Below are positions 10,346 through 22,839 of a stretch of DNA of 64,000 nt, piece after piece (position 1 is the stretch's first letter; the number at the start of each line of letters is the position of its first letter). The stretch spans positions 35,085,350-35,149,349 of the forward strand of contig JARWIR010000005.1 in the NCBI GenBank assembly GCA_029959085.1. The letters are read 5' to 3'. The position numbers and the translations under genes are program-made. The notes under the pieces were generated by a model, which did no database searches, had not been told where the DNA came from, and worked only from the letters and a program-made list of their open reading frames with translations. The DNA comes from Nemophila menziesii (Eukaryota > Streptophyta > Magnoliopsida > Boraginales > Hydrophyllaceae).

Positions 10346-10738
10346 TTTAGCTTATAAATAAATTTTTATTTTTTGTATTTGTTCAATTCTTTATAATGGT
10401 AAATTGTGAATACTCTAGTATAATATATAATTTTTTTGGACGATTAATGAATTCCCTTTTTCTTTTTTGTCAGAAAAAACAAGATAAACACAACAAAAGG
10501 AAAAGACTAGTCTTTGCCTTTCTTCCTATACAGTCTTTTGAGATAATCTAAGGAATCAACAAGAGAATAGACGTTCCAATTAAAAAATGTCGATGTCGAG
10601 TCTTGCACACTTTGCTAATTTATCAGCAACCCCATTAAACTCCCTATTAATATGGTAAACTTTCCAACTCGGAAATCGATTAATCTATTTCCATGTTTCA
10701 GCGATTTTAGGTTGAATTTTCCAATGGATTTCCTTTTT

Positions 10739-13700
10739 CTAATTAATACCTTGAACAATTTCAAGGTTATCAGAGTAGAAATAGATACTCTGAAGACCGA
10801 GCTCCCCTACCGATCTCATAGCCATTAAGATGGCCCAAATTTCACCTTCTTTTGCATATCTTACTAAGCATTTCCTCGTTAATTTGTGTGTAATATCACC
10901 ATTCAGGTTAATTGCAACTGATGCAATTCTGGAAGGTTCGTATTTTTTAGTGAATGATGTATCATTCAACCACAAGGTATCAGCGGTGTCTGAGAGCACT
11001 CTTTTTGTGTCTAAATCAACATTACTCTGACCACTTTTTAAATTGAACTTATCTTCATTACCCGCCATTTGTGTTTTGAAAAAGTCATTAATAAGTTTAT
11101 TTGTTCTTCCGATAATGTTCCCAATATTCCAACTTTTTACGTTATAAAACCCTTCCATTCTCGCTTTTCAAATATTCCATAAGGTTGTGAAAATATGTGC
11201 CTTAACTAGATTCCTATCATGACATTTCTTGTGTATTCATCAACTGTTTTAGGGATCCAATCATATACCAGTCAATTTTGATCTGTAACGTTGATTCCGC
11301 CCAAACTGCCATGCTAAAAGGACATCTTAGAAAAGGTGTTCAATTGATTCCATTTCCATCTCACACTACTCACAATCTGCTTTGCTAATGCATTTTCTCT
11401 TGACTAGATTAACTTTTGATGGAATAGTCTCGCTACAAGTTTCCCAAAGGATATCCTTATTTATTTCCCCATTTTGGATGACTGGGCTTCTTTTTCTATT
11501 TCATGATTCACAAGTCGGTGATACCCCGTTTTGGTAGAAAACTTAGCATCCTTTGTAAACGGCGGATAAATTTATCATCTTTATCAAGTTCCATAATTGG
11601 AATCTTACGAATTTCAGAAATCTCAATATCTGGGCAGATTATTTTAAGTTTTTGCATATCCCATTCCGTGAAGTCTAAATTAAATAATTCAGCAACTTTA
11701 GATATACTAAAACCATTTTTCTACCAATTCGCATACCATTGCCAATCCAAATGTCCTCCCAAATGTTAATTCTAATACCATTTCCAATTTTCCATATGCA
11801 TTCCTTTTAAAAAATTGAAGGCCTTAAAAAATACTTGCCCAACTCCACGAACGTTTATTTTTAAGATTCGCATTCCAGAGTTCAGAATTCAGATGATATA
11901 TCTCCTTAAGTACTCTGGCGACAAGTGAAACTGGGTTATTAAGGATTCTCCAAACTTGACTGGCCAAAAGAGCTAAAATCATTTTGTAAAAATCTCTAAA
12001 TCCAATTCCTCCTACAAATTTGGATCTAGCAATTTTTTTCCATGACCCCCAGTGAATCATTTTCTTTTTACTAGCATCCCACCAGCAATTCGCGATAAGA
12101 GACGACATTTTTTTACACAGATCTTTCAGAAATTCAAAAATTGGCATGGCATAATTGGGAATCTCTTGTAAGACAGCTATAATAAGGACCTCTTTACCCC
12201 CGTCTGACATAATACTAGCCATCCAACTAGCTGATTTATTTAAAAGATGATCTCTGATATAGCTAAGATTTTCTAACTTCGATCTTTTAAAGGTAAGAGG
12301 AATGCCTAGATATTTAGCAAAAGAATTGGTACATTGAATATTGAGAAGTTCTGTGAGATCGCTCTTTAGATTATCTGGTGTTCCTTTGCTAAATAAGAGT
12401 GTCAATTTATTAAGGTTAACTTTTTTACAAGAAGCTTGGCAATAATTATGGATAATATTCTTGAAATTTTCAAGTTCCTTATGGTTAGCTTCCACAAAAG
12501 ATAAAGTGTTGTCCACGAATAATAGGTGAGAAAGTCTCAGATAGTTCCCGGATAAAGCAATTCCTTTAATATTTCCTTACGACAATATTAATTAATAAGA
12601 CCAATTAAAACTTCCGTCAGCATTGAAAATAAAAAGGGGAAAAGTGGATCACCCTGTCTAATACCTTGAGATGGCGTAAATTTGCTTAGTCTTTCACCAT
12701 TAACTTTGAGTTGAATTGATACCGACGATATACAATTAAGAATCATTCTTCACAAAAGCCCAATTTTTCAAGTGCTAACATGAGAAAAGTCCAATTTAAT
12801 TGATCATATGCTTTTTCCATATCAATTTTTATTGCGGCAAAAAGTTTTTTTGATTTTCTCTTAGTTTTGAGAAAGAACACAATTTTCTAAGCAATAAGAA
12901 TATTATCTTGAATGCTTCGCCCTTTGATAAAATCTGACTGAGTCGGAGACATAATATCATCCATGATCGGCTGAAGTCTTTGGACTAAAATTTTTGAATT
13001 TTTGTATAACTAATGTTAATACACGAGATCGGTCTATAGTCACCAATTGTTTCCTGACAATTTCCTTTCGGGATTAGAGTAATAGGGTATCATTAATATC
13101 TTTCAAAGATATATTATATTTGAGTAAATTAACGACAATTTTTATAATATCATCCTTTAAAATATCCCAGAATTCATGATAAATTTACTAGGTATGCCCT
13201 TTGGGCCCGGCGCTTTAGTGCCCGACATGCAACAGCTGTTTTAACTTCATCCAAATCATTAAATAATTTTTGTCACTTTATTAGGAATAAATACAAGATA
13301 GCAATATCGTCTTTATTCTTTCCTCCATTTAATATATTAATAAAATAATCTTGAATAATAAATTTGATATGAATCGGATCATCCGTTCAAAAATTATTAT
13401 TGTCTTTGATTGCATCAATCCGATTAATATTTCTCCTTTCCATAGTAGTCGCATAAAAATATTTGGTATTCTTATCACCCTTTTCTATCCACAGATCTCT
13501 CGCTCTATCAACCCAGAATAATTCTTCTTGTGTCCATAAATCTTCAATTTCAGATTTAATGTTTTATATATTTTCTTGATTATGCTTTGACGGCGGCTCA
13601 TTATGTAATTTTTCCAAAATCTTATGAAGTTCATCACTATTTTTCCTTGAATTAAAAAAAAACTTTGTTGCTCCATCCAGTGAGTGCCAGACATGTTGCG

Positions 13701-14601
13701 TCTTTTTTGTTGTTGAAATCTTTAATCGGATCTGATTGATGTTCTTTACACCAAGCATTCTCGACAACCTCTCTACATCTAACATTCTCGAGCCACCTTG
13801 ATTCAAACATTAAATATTTCTTATTTTTACATTTTTTAGTATCCTTCTGAATAACGAGGAGGGAGTGATCCGAGCCAACAGTCGGAGGCACTTTAAGAAT
13901 AACATTCGAAAATAAATTAAGCCAACTTTCACTCACAAGACTTCTACCAAGTTTATCTTTAATGACTTCGTCCCCTTTCCTATTATTACACCAAGTATAG
14001 TAACATCCTTTGCCATCAAGTTCAGTAAGATTATTTTCGTTAATAAATTCATTGAATCGGAGCATTCTTTCAAAATTAGGTGCGGGTTTCCCTTGTTTTT
14101 CCGAGGATCTTGCAATATCGTTAAAATATTTAATGAACATAATTGGATCTGAAATATTAGATCTCCAAGAAGAAATATTATGCCAAAGCTTTTCTCTTTC
14201 CGACTCGTTATTAGGAGCATAAATGAAAAGGATATACCACGAACACGAATTAGATTCAATAACTTGGCAAATTACATAGAAAATACTAGAAAACACAACC
14301 TTAAGATTAACTGAATCCTTCCACGCGACTAAGATTTCCCCAGACCTAAATTCTCTGCCTCTGGGTTCCACTAAGTGCCGATTATTAAAGGATTTTAACG
14401 GTTTATAAGACAAAACATTGTTTTCCTAATATTCGCTTCCAAAAGACAGACGACTGAAATATGAAATTTAAATAAAAGGGACTTTAAACTCTTTTGCGTC
14501 AAGGTTTCCCTTGCACCTTGACAGTTCCAGTTTAAAATATTATCTATTGCGCTCGGCCATTTTTTAGGAAATGTCGTCTTTCCTCTGAGTAGGGACAACA
14601 T
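10739..14601 (-). pseudogene. broken LINE ORF2
   Basis: Endonuclease pieces lie at 14395-14601 (NWNCQGARETL) and 13652-14413 (FNDIARSSEK and VGSDHSLLV, matching GDFNE and GSDH). The reverse transcriptase N-half (about 12530-13480) survives only in scattered frames. The thumb/C-half lies at 11824-12516 (YLGIPLTFKRSK, DGGKEVLI, WRILNNP). A zf-RVT trace lies near 11290-11500, and an RNase H segment at 10739-11158 (EGEIWAI, YFYSDNLEIVQGI). The catalytic aspartate of GDFNE is replaced in the piece read as KYFNDI. Multiple frameshifts remove any activity. Confidence 0.8.
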
Positions 14602-14976
14602 TATCTCTCACAGGAACCTCCTAGGAAATAGCACCATCTTTAGTCTCGCTATCACTAAAATCCCTTGAGCCTTCATGTCCAATATATTTTGTACCTTTAC
14701 AATAAAATAAATTTTCTTGCCTTGGGTTACCATTTCCATCCTCTAAGTTCATACCCTCCATAAAACCCTCGTTTTTCACGAATTGATATTTGACGTCACA
14801 AAAGCTCGAATATAAATCCTACATAAATAACTGCATCTCTCTGATTATTTTCCCATGATTTTCGAATTCTTCCACCCTAATCTTCTTAAGTCTAGCTTGA
14901 TCTTAAAGAAATGATGAAGTTGAATTCCTTTTTAATTTCCTTGGCTACGAAAAGCGAGTAGTGGGTCCTTGAACCC

Positions 14977-16449
14977 TCATCTTCGAAGTTCTATACCAGG
15001 CTTGCTTCCTATTTTCTTCTTGTCGAATGTGTTAACTAGGATGAACTGACTGTAAATTGGTTGAAACATAACCTGGTTCATAGGTTTGTTAATGTCAGCT
15101 TCAAGAATAGCTTTTCCTTTAATATCATTGTGCCTTTTGGTTCGAAGCTTTTTCTCTTGCTCATTACTACCATTAGAAACCATATTAATCACATCATTCA
15201 CCTCAGCCACATAAGAACATTTTGTGTTATTATAACCATCGTCTGAAATGAATTTGTTATACATGTCATCAATATTGATTTCTCTTGAATTCAAGACTTT
15301 AGTCACTGCTTGATTATTGATAATGATGCTTTTACCAATGTCTCTAATATGCTCTTGGAGAACATTGAATAATTCGGGAAATTTACTGTTAGACACCTTC
15401 ATAGGTTCATTACTGAACCTTGCAAAACCAACAATATCCCCAATGAGCCAAGTATTTTTGCGTTTTCTCTTAGAGGATATGCTACTTCCATTCTTAGTAT
15501 TATCAGCTCCTTCTTTGTTTGATGTCGAGTTAATATTAACTCTGATATCTCCCACATTAAACCCCGTGTTATTCCCTCCTCCACCACCATTACCATTACC
15601 ATCTTTGTCTTCATATGTTCTGCGAAAAGGATGGAATCGAATAATCTCATCAAACACGCCCATACGATCACGCCTACGAATGACATGAATTCTCTCATCT
15701 TCACTTTTGATTGTGGTTTCACGACACCAATTAAAATACCTTGCCGAATCATCGTTCCAGCGTGGTCTAACCATTCCAACGAGACATGCATTCTTGTTAT
15801 GGCCAAGAATACCGCAATTGTAGCAGAAAAGACCTAAACTTTCATATGTGAAAGCTACCCAAGCCACTCCCTCCATTTGTTCAATAACACAACATGTTTT
15901 GATCAGGTTTCTTGTGTCAAACTTGACTAAAAAAATGAATGAACTTAATATCATCAGTATCAGTGATTGGATGATCACTTTATGTGACTTCTTCAATATA
16001 ATTACCCAGAGTTTTAATGTTGTCTATTATACACTGCGAGACAGCCCATATACCCTGACCCATGCAAATGAAGTTATAAGATCCAAATTTATGAAGTTCT
16101 CTCCTTCGTTCCATCGAACAATAATGATATGCATCGTCTGTACAATTCCAGACCTAATGAAATATAATCGCTTCGCCTCTTCTTGAGAATCCAGAATTAT
16201 TTTGAAAGTATTAGTAGCCATTTATTTGAAAATAAGACGACATCTAATTCTCCAATTGTCAAGGACATTTTTACGATATATACCAAGAGGGAATACTCGA
16301 TCAAAAAGAACTTTAGCGACAAAGGTGAATTCAGTTTGGATGTTTTTGATGGCTGAGGCATTAGATGATAGAGATAAAACCACAAATTTCTCTATGTTAT
16401 CATCGTTAATTTTATATATTGGGAAGGCATGATTAAAATTAGTAGCCAT
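14977..16449 (-). pseudogene. broken LINE ORF1
   Basis: The start is the ATG at 16449 (MATNFNHAFPIYK), paralleling MATRDRHALPIVP of the intact LINE. DUF4283-like fragments continue in several frames (16027-16221). A CCHC knuckle, CYNCGILGHNKNAC, is kept in the frame 14977-15996, followed by a basic, Asn-rich tail. Frameshifts separate the parts. The frame upstream of the MAT start is also open, back to 16977. Confidence 0.75.
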
Positions 16450-17060
16450 GATAAAGAGAAATCTTATAAGAGCAAGAAATAAATAAAGGCTGTGAAAATG
16501 CATAGATACAATATTCACCAATCTATAGTTGTAAGATAAGTAAACTAAACAAGCAAAATTTTGATAAGCAATGCATGTGTTACAGATATAAGAGGTCACG
16601 TGTAAACAAGTATATGCATGATAAAGATAACGCATGTACGGGAGAAGAAAGATCCAAAGAGAATCGAACTTGTGATTTCGGTGAGATTCGTATGAAAGAA
16701 GAAAAAGCAAAGAATTGGCAGAGAAAGCTTGAAATGTAGCATAGAAAATAGAAATAAATTGTTGCATAAACTTTCTATTAGCTTTCCAAAGTGAATGTGT
16801 CATCTCTATGCTGATTTCGAAGCAAATAACATGAATAAAATACTCAAAACTGAAGTTAACCATCTTGGAGAAGATGAAAAAGACAAAGAATCCTTCCCAG
16901 ATCTTGCAAAGCCAACCCTTTGGCCTGTACCAGCCGAAAAAGAGAAAATAATTGACCAATAGAATAAATATCAGCATCGAAAACCCTTTGCATGCGATTA
17001 TGTATTGGTTGAATTAACCTTGAAATATGATAAAACCCTTCCATATCCTTCCTCAAGTTA

Positions 17061-17340
17061 TAATTTTATGTAGCGAAGCATTGCATGTGACTACCAGCCC
17101 AAGAGCAAAAACAATTTACTGAAAAAGAAAAGGAAAACATAAAAGAACATAACAAAAAAGACCATAATTAGGACAAGAAGAGAAATGTTTAAGCAAGATT
17201 GACATAAGAATAGAAGGTTGAAAAAAGAGAAAAGAAATTTACGCCATGCTTAATTTCTCAAGTTTTTTAAGTTGTAGAGGATTATTTTATAAAGAGAGAA
17301 AACCCTAAAGTTTTGACGGTTAATGAAATTACAAACCAAA
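17061..17340. other. spacer between two decayed LINEs
   Basis: Purine-rich and AT-rich sequence with no recognisable ORF. It separates the leader of the 10.5-17 kb LINE from the 3' end of the next LINE. Confidence 0.4.
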
Positions 17341-19740
17341 ATATACAAAAAAAACTTAATCTGTGCCTAATCTAGGAAATTGACTTAACATTTTTCCAAA
17401 ATTTACCCAGTTTTCAAGTGCCATGTCTCTAGCATTTTTTGCTAACGCATTTGCTCTGGTGTTGAGACATCTTGAGATATGTTTACAATAACATGGGCCC
17501 ACCTCTGTTGCCAGTCTATTTATATGTCTTATCAACGGCCTGAGTCTCCAGCTAGCTGTCGACACTTGCTTGGTCCCTTGAATTACTTCAAGTTTATCTG
17601 AGAATATAGTCTTCTCCTCATTTGGAAATTGCATTCCTATCTCCAAAGAGATTATGATTGCTTGGTCTCCTCCTTCTGCAATGGAGTTACACCGTATATT
17701 CGTGCAATGATCAACTCAAGAGCCATCACTTTTCTTTATCTGTATAATTCACAAACCTGTGGGCTTATGCGCCTATTCAAAAGATGAATCAAAAGTATAC
17801 TTAATATAAATTCAATTTCTTCATCCCCCAATGTTTTTGTTTCTCTTCTCGTATTCTGGCATTGTTCATTTCGAAACCAATTGCTTCCAAGTTCTTATTA
17901 GTAATCTGGATTGTCTGATCTGGTTCAATTTCTGAATTATTGTGCGTACTCTTCATTTTAGCTCTCCATAAATTCCAAACTGTAAGGTGAATGTATGATA
18001 GTATCGTCTCTCTTTGCCATCCGCCGACGATATAAACTTCTACTATCTTGAGTATCCATGGACCCATATCCATCTCACTAGGTTGGATGTTGATTTGTAG
18101 CACTGATCCTGACTATACCATATTTGCAACCCCGCATGTAAGAAGTAGATGTTCTACTGTCTCTTTTTCCAGGTTACACCATATACACTCAGATATTACT
18201 TCGCATTTCCTAGTTTCTAAAATTTTATCTATTGGAATTGCATTATTACACGCTTTTCAGTTGAATATTCTTACTTTGGTTGGTACATTCGATCTCCATA
18301 TTGTCTTTCATAAGCTACTTTCTAATGGAATATTTGTTGGCTGATGAGGTTCTTCAAATAGTTCACGATCAGTAAGTACTTTGTATCTTGTTTTTATTCT
18401 ATATTCTCCATTATTTGCATATGGCCATATAAACTTATCCTCTGCGTCCTTCGAGAACATTTTTCCCTCATGATGACTGGAATGATCGGTTTTGGAAAAA
18501 TCTCATTAAAATGTATGTATTTTTTTAACATATCTCTTCCTTCTAATAGACTTGTCCATGACCATGTTCAATATTGTCTTAATTTAACAACGAGAAAATT
18601 ACCTTTTGGGAAATATATACCATTCAATAACCGAGTTGATAATGTGTTAGGATCATCCAATATTCTCCATGTTTGTGCTGCCAGTATTGTTGTACTCATA
18701 CGTTTGAAATCTTTGAATCCCATTCCTCCCAGCATTTTACTAACAACTAACTTATCCCATGCCATCCAGTGTATTCTTGATTTTCCAGCTGAATTCCACC
18801 AAAAATTTGAAATGCAGATATTAATTTGTTACAAAATGTAATAGAATAAGAAAAAATAGACACCGAGTAGGTTGGCAGTGCTTGTAGAACAGCTTTGATA
18901 AGCACTCTTTCCCCCTTCTGATAATAGATGTGCCCTCCAGCCTATGTTGTAGATCTCGGTTTTGCAGTTTATGCGGTCGACCGGGGCCTAGCGCCTAGGC
19001 GGGATTACACGGGGCCTAGGCGGAATTATACGGTTTTGAATATCGTCGTGTAATTTTGTATATATAGTAATATATATGTAGTAATCATAACAATTTTAAC
19101 TATTTAAGTCATAAAATTCATCCAACAACACTATACTACATATAAAAAAAACTAAAAACTAAAATATAATATCAATTAAATATTTCTCGAGAATAAGAAA
19201 AATAGCAAGAAGACCTATGCGGGCATGTTTTGCCATTAATCGGCACATAGGCAGCCACTTTTTGCCATTAATCGGCGCCTAGACGGGTTAGGCGCCTATT
19301 TCACGGCAACGAAGGCGCTAGGCAAAAACGCTTAGAGTTTTAACTAGACGTAAGCGGTAGAGGGGAGAGTTGATGCCTAGGCAGGGAGATCTACAGCATA
19401 GCCTCCAGTCTTCCATTATCTTAAATAATTTCTCTACTATCCATTGTAATGTTTGTACTTTTGACTGTTTATGACATAATAGAATACCTAAGTATTTCCC
19501 TAGATCTTCTTTCTCTTCTATGCCTAGCATATTCGCTATATGTTTCTGTTTTTATCTAGTGTGTCCTTGCTATAACAAATCGACGATTTATTAAATTTAT
19601 TCTCTGTCCTGAAGCACAATATTTAGTTATACATTCCCGATTTTCTTCGACTTCATTACCCTCAATTGTTAGAAGAGATACATATTTGTCTGCAAATAAT
19701 AAAGGCAATATATAATTTCTAAACATTATTTTTCATTAAT
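17340..19740 (-). mobile_element. 5'-truncated, decayed LINE (ORF2 C-terminal half)
   Basis: Minus-strand pieces follow the intact ORF2 closely. RNase H and the C-terminus lie at 17356-17646 (FSDKLEVIQGTKQVS, FPRLGTD then stop). A connector lies at 17801-18103 (YIVGGWQRETILSY), a zf-RVT trace near 18130-18330, and a WRILDDPNTL block at 18568-18765. EDLGKYLGILLCHKQSK lies at 19318-19530, and an RT trace runs to about 19740. The family is the same as the element at 1219, but with stops and frameshifts. A 460-bp TIR element splits it at 18942-19401. A short A-run at the 3' end (T-run at 17345-17356 on plus) fits a LINE tail. Confidence 0.8.
18942..19401. mobile_element. 460-bp non-autonomous TIR element inside a LINE
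   Basis: Terminal inverted repeats CTATGTTGTAGATCTC (18942-18957) and GAGATCTACAGCATAG (19386-19401) match with one mismatch. They are flanked by CCTCCAGC (18934-18941) and CCTCCAGT (19402-19409), a duplication of 7 bp, or 8 bp with one mismatch. Removing the element and one copy restores continuity of the LINE ORF2 (EDWR joined to AHLLSEGG). The interior has palindromic GCCTAGGC/GGCGCC words near both ends and no ORF. An 8-bp duplication would suit a hAT-like MITE, but the terminal bases are not the usual YAGGG, so the superfamily is unproven. Confidence 0.8.
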
Positions 19741-20078
19741 AATAAAGATTGACTTAAAAGTAAGAGTTTGACTTAATGATAAACTTTGACTTTATTCTAT
19801 AATTGTTTATCATTTGACATTTTTTTTTGTCAAATACGTACTACTAGAAACGTAATGCAGAAGTCAACCTTACAGAAATTTTTAGACAATGCCGACATTA
19901 ATTATTGCAAACTAAAATACTTTGTCTGAGAAAATACAAAAAGAAGAAAAGAGGATTAAGAGTTTAAAACTCCCTACATAGTGGCCACAACTTTAATGCC
20001 ATAATGTCTGAATTTACTCTATTGGTGAAGACACTTTTTAACGGCGGCGTCCTGAGACCATTAGGGTAGAAAAGATCT
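19741..20078. other. intergenic spacer
   Basis: AT-rich, no gene or structure recognised. It ends at the target-site duplication of the MITE at 20088. Confidence 0.4.
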
Positions 20079-20374
20079 AAATAATAAGAGTTTTTTTTTT
20101 AATTTTAACATATTTTTAATAAATAATTGGAAATTTGGCATAGAAAGAAAAGTAATTTCAGATTTGGCATATGGGCGGTATCCCGAACATCGGCCTTAGG
20201 CAAAATTGTAAGGGCGGTCATTCAACCACCGCTCTTAACAGAAATACAATTTTGCCTAAGGGCGGTGTTCGAGATACCGCCCTTGTGCTAAATCTGAAAT
20301 TATTTTCATTTCTATGTCAAATTGCCAATTATTTATAGAAAAAATGTTAACCTTAAAAAAATCTCAAATAATAA
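20079..20374. mobile_element. Mutator-like fold-back MITE with 9-bp TSD
   Basis: The element occupies 20088-20365 (278 bp), between exact copies of AAATAATAA (20079-20087 and 20366-20374). It opens with GAGTTTTTTT and closes with AAAAAAATCTC, and the two halves are nearly complete inverted repeats around a short loop near 20225. Conserved words on both arms are AATTTCAGATTT, GGGCGGTAT and TTAGGCAAAATTGTA. A 9-bp duplication with a terminal G fits the Mutator superfamily. There is no ORF, so it is non-autonomous. A transcript would fold into a long hairpin. Confidence 0.85.
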
Positions 20375-20397
20375 TAATTGGAGTAAATATATCCACT

Positions 20398-20850
20398 TAC
20401 TTTTTGAAGTATATCTGATTTAACAGTTTGTCTTCCACAAAATTTTTGCGAGTGAATGCCCCTTAAATTTCATTTTCGTGACTGAATGCCTCTTGAACTT
20501 CATTTTTGTAACTTGATGTCCCTTAAGGTTCATTTTCGTAACTAGGTGCCCCTTAAGATTCATTTTCGTACCTCTAGAGAGATAAAATGATCATCCTTAA
20601 CATATGGTCATTTAAATGTAAAAAATAACTATGTTAAATATCACAAAAATGACATCCAAAAAGGGGTATCAAGTTGGGGGTCTGTTTACATTTTCGTGAT
20701 ATTTAAATGGGGCATATTTCGTTAAAGAGCATCTAGTCACGAAAGGGGCATTCAGTCACAAAAATAAAATTTAAGAAGTATCCAGTCAAAAAAAGTCTAG
20801 TAAAGGGTAAACTAACAAAACGGATATACTCAAAGGAATAATGGAGGCAT
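20398..20850. mobile_element. probable fold-back element with internal tandem repeats
   Basis: The left end (GAAGTATATCTGATTTAACAG) and the reverse complement of the right end (GAGTATATCCGTTTTGTTAG) are imperfect inverted repeats. Inside, four 30-bp units (20453-20572) face inverted, degenerate copies of the same unit at about 20690-20795 (GTCACGAAAGGGGCATTCAG). No ORF. The TSD is not resolved, so the ends are approximate. Confidence 0.55.
20453..20572. repeat. four 30-bp tandem repeats
   Basis: Each unit has the form TGAATGCCYCTTRAANTTCATTTTYGTRAC, repeated four times with a few changes per copy. It forms the left arm of the fold-back element that contains it. Confidence 0.8.
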
Positions 20851-21507
20851 TTACTCTGATAATTGAGTACTTTGTAATGTTAAAATATGTGAAAAAAGCG
20901 ATACATTTATGTGGTCTTTCTGCAATGGGAATAAGTTTCATAGTCGGGGTTTGAACTCTTTTTCGTTCTTTCAAGCCATGGACAACGTTGTAATGAAAAT
21001 TTTCGCTTCATGGGGTTGATAACTTGGTCATGTTTCCTGTTAATGTGTATATCGTTTATCTCATGACCAGCGTTGGGAAGCTTTTGTCTTTTTTTCATTT
21101 TTGTTTCTAAAAGTTTTTCAGAAATGAAAATAAAGAAAGTTTTTTCCAATATACAAAAAAAATGTTTTGATCAAATATATTATATATAAATAATTTAATA
21201 ATAAAATTTACGAAATAAACATTAATTAAAAAGAAATCGTGATATTGAATATGTTTATTTGACAAAAAAAATTTCAATAATTCTTTTTTTTCTGATTTTT
21301 ATTATAAAAATTCGTTTATATTTAATAAGTTAATTCAATTACAGTTGTGAAATATATATATATAAAAATAGTATAATTTACTCTTAAATTATGTATAAGA
21401 ATCGAATATAATTAACTAATAATACAAAAAAATAGGAAGAAAAAAAAAACTTACTTTCAAGATGCTTATGCAACTATACTTTATATATTATTTTGTATAG
21501 GGTTTCT
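20851..21507. other. AT-rich spacer
   Basis: Very AT-rich, with short A and T runs. The small frame at 20907-21149 on minus shows no recognisable domain. Nothing else is supported. Confidence 0.4.
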
Positions 21508-21735
21508 TATTTATGATGTAGCATGATGTTAAATTGTTAATAAAAAAAAATGCATAATGTGAGTCTCGAACTCAAAACTTTTATTTGTGATGTAGCATGA
21601 TGTTAATATAAAAAAAACAAAAAAAGAAAACAAAATGCACAATGTGAGTCTCAAACTCGAGACCTAAGCTTTAGTAGTCAACTACTTTACTGCTACTTTG
21701 TCACTACTACATTAACTATTATAACAATGTTATTG
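21508..21735 (-). repeat. tandem duplication with a tRNA/SINE-like promoter box
   Basis: The word TGATGTAGCATGATGTTAA recurs about 73 bp apart (21513 and 21588), each copy followed by TGCAYAATGTGAGTCTCRAACTC. On the minus strand that tail reads GAGTTYGAGACTC, close to a polymerase III B box. An upstream GTAGCAGTAAAG could be a weak A box. A decayed tRNA-derived SINE with a duplicated tail is likely. Confidence 0.4.
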
Positions 21736-22839
21736 TCGTAAATGTTAATATATATATATAATATTTCTCTGGGACCTTTAAAAATACAGGGTTCAAAGCG
21801 ATTGCCTTGATTACATTGGATTTGGGCCAAACCTACTTACATAATCTCAAATCGAACTTATCCCTCCATGTAAAAAAAATTGTGGGTCTCATTTAAGTGG
21901 GTGGCTCCATAGGCTAAACTCTCTCAAAATACTTCACATTTTTTATTTTTCACAAAGTGGCCACTTTTAAGGCTAAATTACGAGCATAACTTCACCTCTC
22001 GGGTTTCAAATTACAGTCAATTCTTTTCACACGTTTCTCTTTTCGAGAGCTTTCTAACTGTTGATAATTCATCTTCTAACTCCTCCCAAATCTTATATAG
22101 CATAGATTTGAATCTACAAGGTTATTCATAAAACATATGTTCATTGAGTTTCAAGTGATATCTTGACTTTCCGGGTCACTTTTTTGTCCTTTTTCACTTC
22201 ACTTTTTCGACTCCTTAGCTAACCAATTAATCCTCGGATCCCACATGTATGGTCTTCACCTATAAAGTACAAAACACATCAAAATACTTTAAAACATGTA
22301 AATCATTAACATTAACTCAAGAATCAAAATATATCAAATAAAGGGGAAATCCTAACTTTAGACTAGAAATTCCCAAGAAAAGATGTCTCGGACTATTAAA
22401 TAATATGCCAAAAGGCGAGACATCAGTTGCACTTATAACTTTGATGGAGGTTTCGAGGTAGAGCTGGGGTGGTTCTTATAGTAATCTGTTATTTAAAAAA
22501 TGTGTTTGGTGATATTGTTATCTTCAATATGTTTATTGCATATAGCCATTTGGGGGTGGATATTTATTCTTGTGAACCCTAACTCACGACTTCGGATTTA
22601 TTTATAAGAATTTGGGATTTATCTTTAAATAAAACATGGAATTATTGTTGATGTGTATTGCATTTATTTCATGAATTTAAATATTGTGGCAACATAGTTT
22701 TATTTTCTTAAATTTTAAACTACTTCCGGGAGGGGAATTAGGTAGTTGAACTAGGTTATATCATATTCTACAAATTTAGATCTGGGAGGACAAAAAATTT
22801 AAGACAATCGTGTAAGGGTAAATATAATAATCTTTAGAT
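21736..22839. other. intergenic spacer
   Basis: No gene recognised. No ORF of note and no clear inverted or direct repeats. Confidence 0.4.

Larger units (their letters stand above)
10480..17060 (-). mobile_element. decayed near-full-length LINE
   Basis: Minus-strand element in the expected order from right to left. It has an AT-rich leader (about 16450-17060), an ORF1 relic (14977-16449) and an ORF2 relic (10739-14601) with endonuclease, reverse transcriptase, zf-RVT and RNase H segments. It belongs to the same broad L1 group as the intact element at 1219: both ORF1s begin MAT and both ORF2s share motifs such as KYLGIPL.KRSK. Many frameshifts and stops make it non-functional. The ends are approximate and no TSD was found. 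Confidence 0.8.

Noticed and set aside
16222..16977. 251-codon minus-strand frame as a membrane protein gene
   Set aside because: Its end is the MAT start of the decayed LINE ORF1; the hydrophobic front is AT-rich leader sequence read as Phe/Ile/Leu.
20079..20374. Transcription terminator or rRNA-type hairpin
   Set aside because: The 9-bp duplications and nearly 280-bp inverted repeat show a MITE; a bacterial-type terminator is out of place in a plant nuclear sequence.
20453..20572. CRISPR array
   Set aside because: The 30-bp units are directly adjacent with no spacers, and the sequence is plant nuclear DNA.
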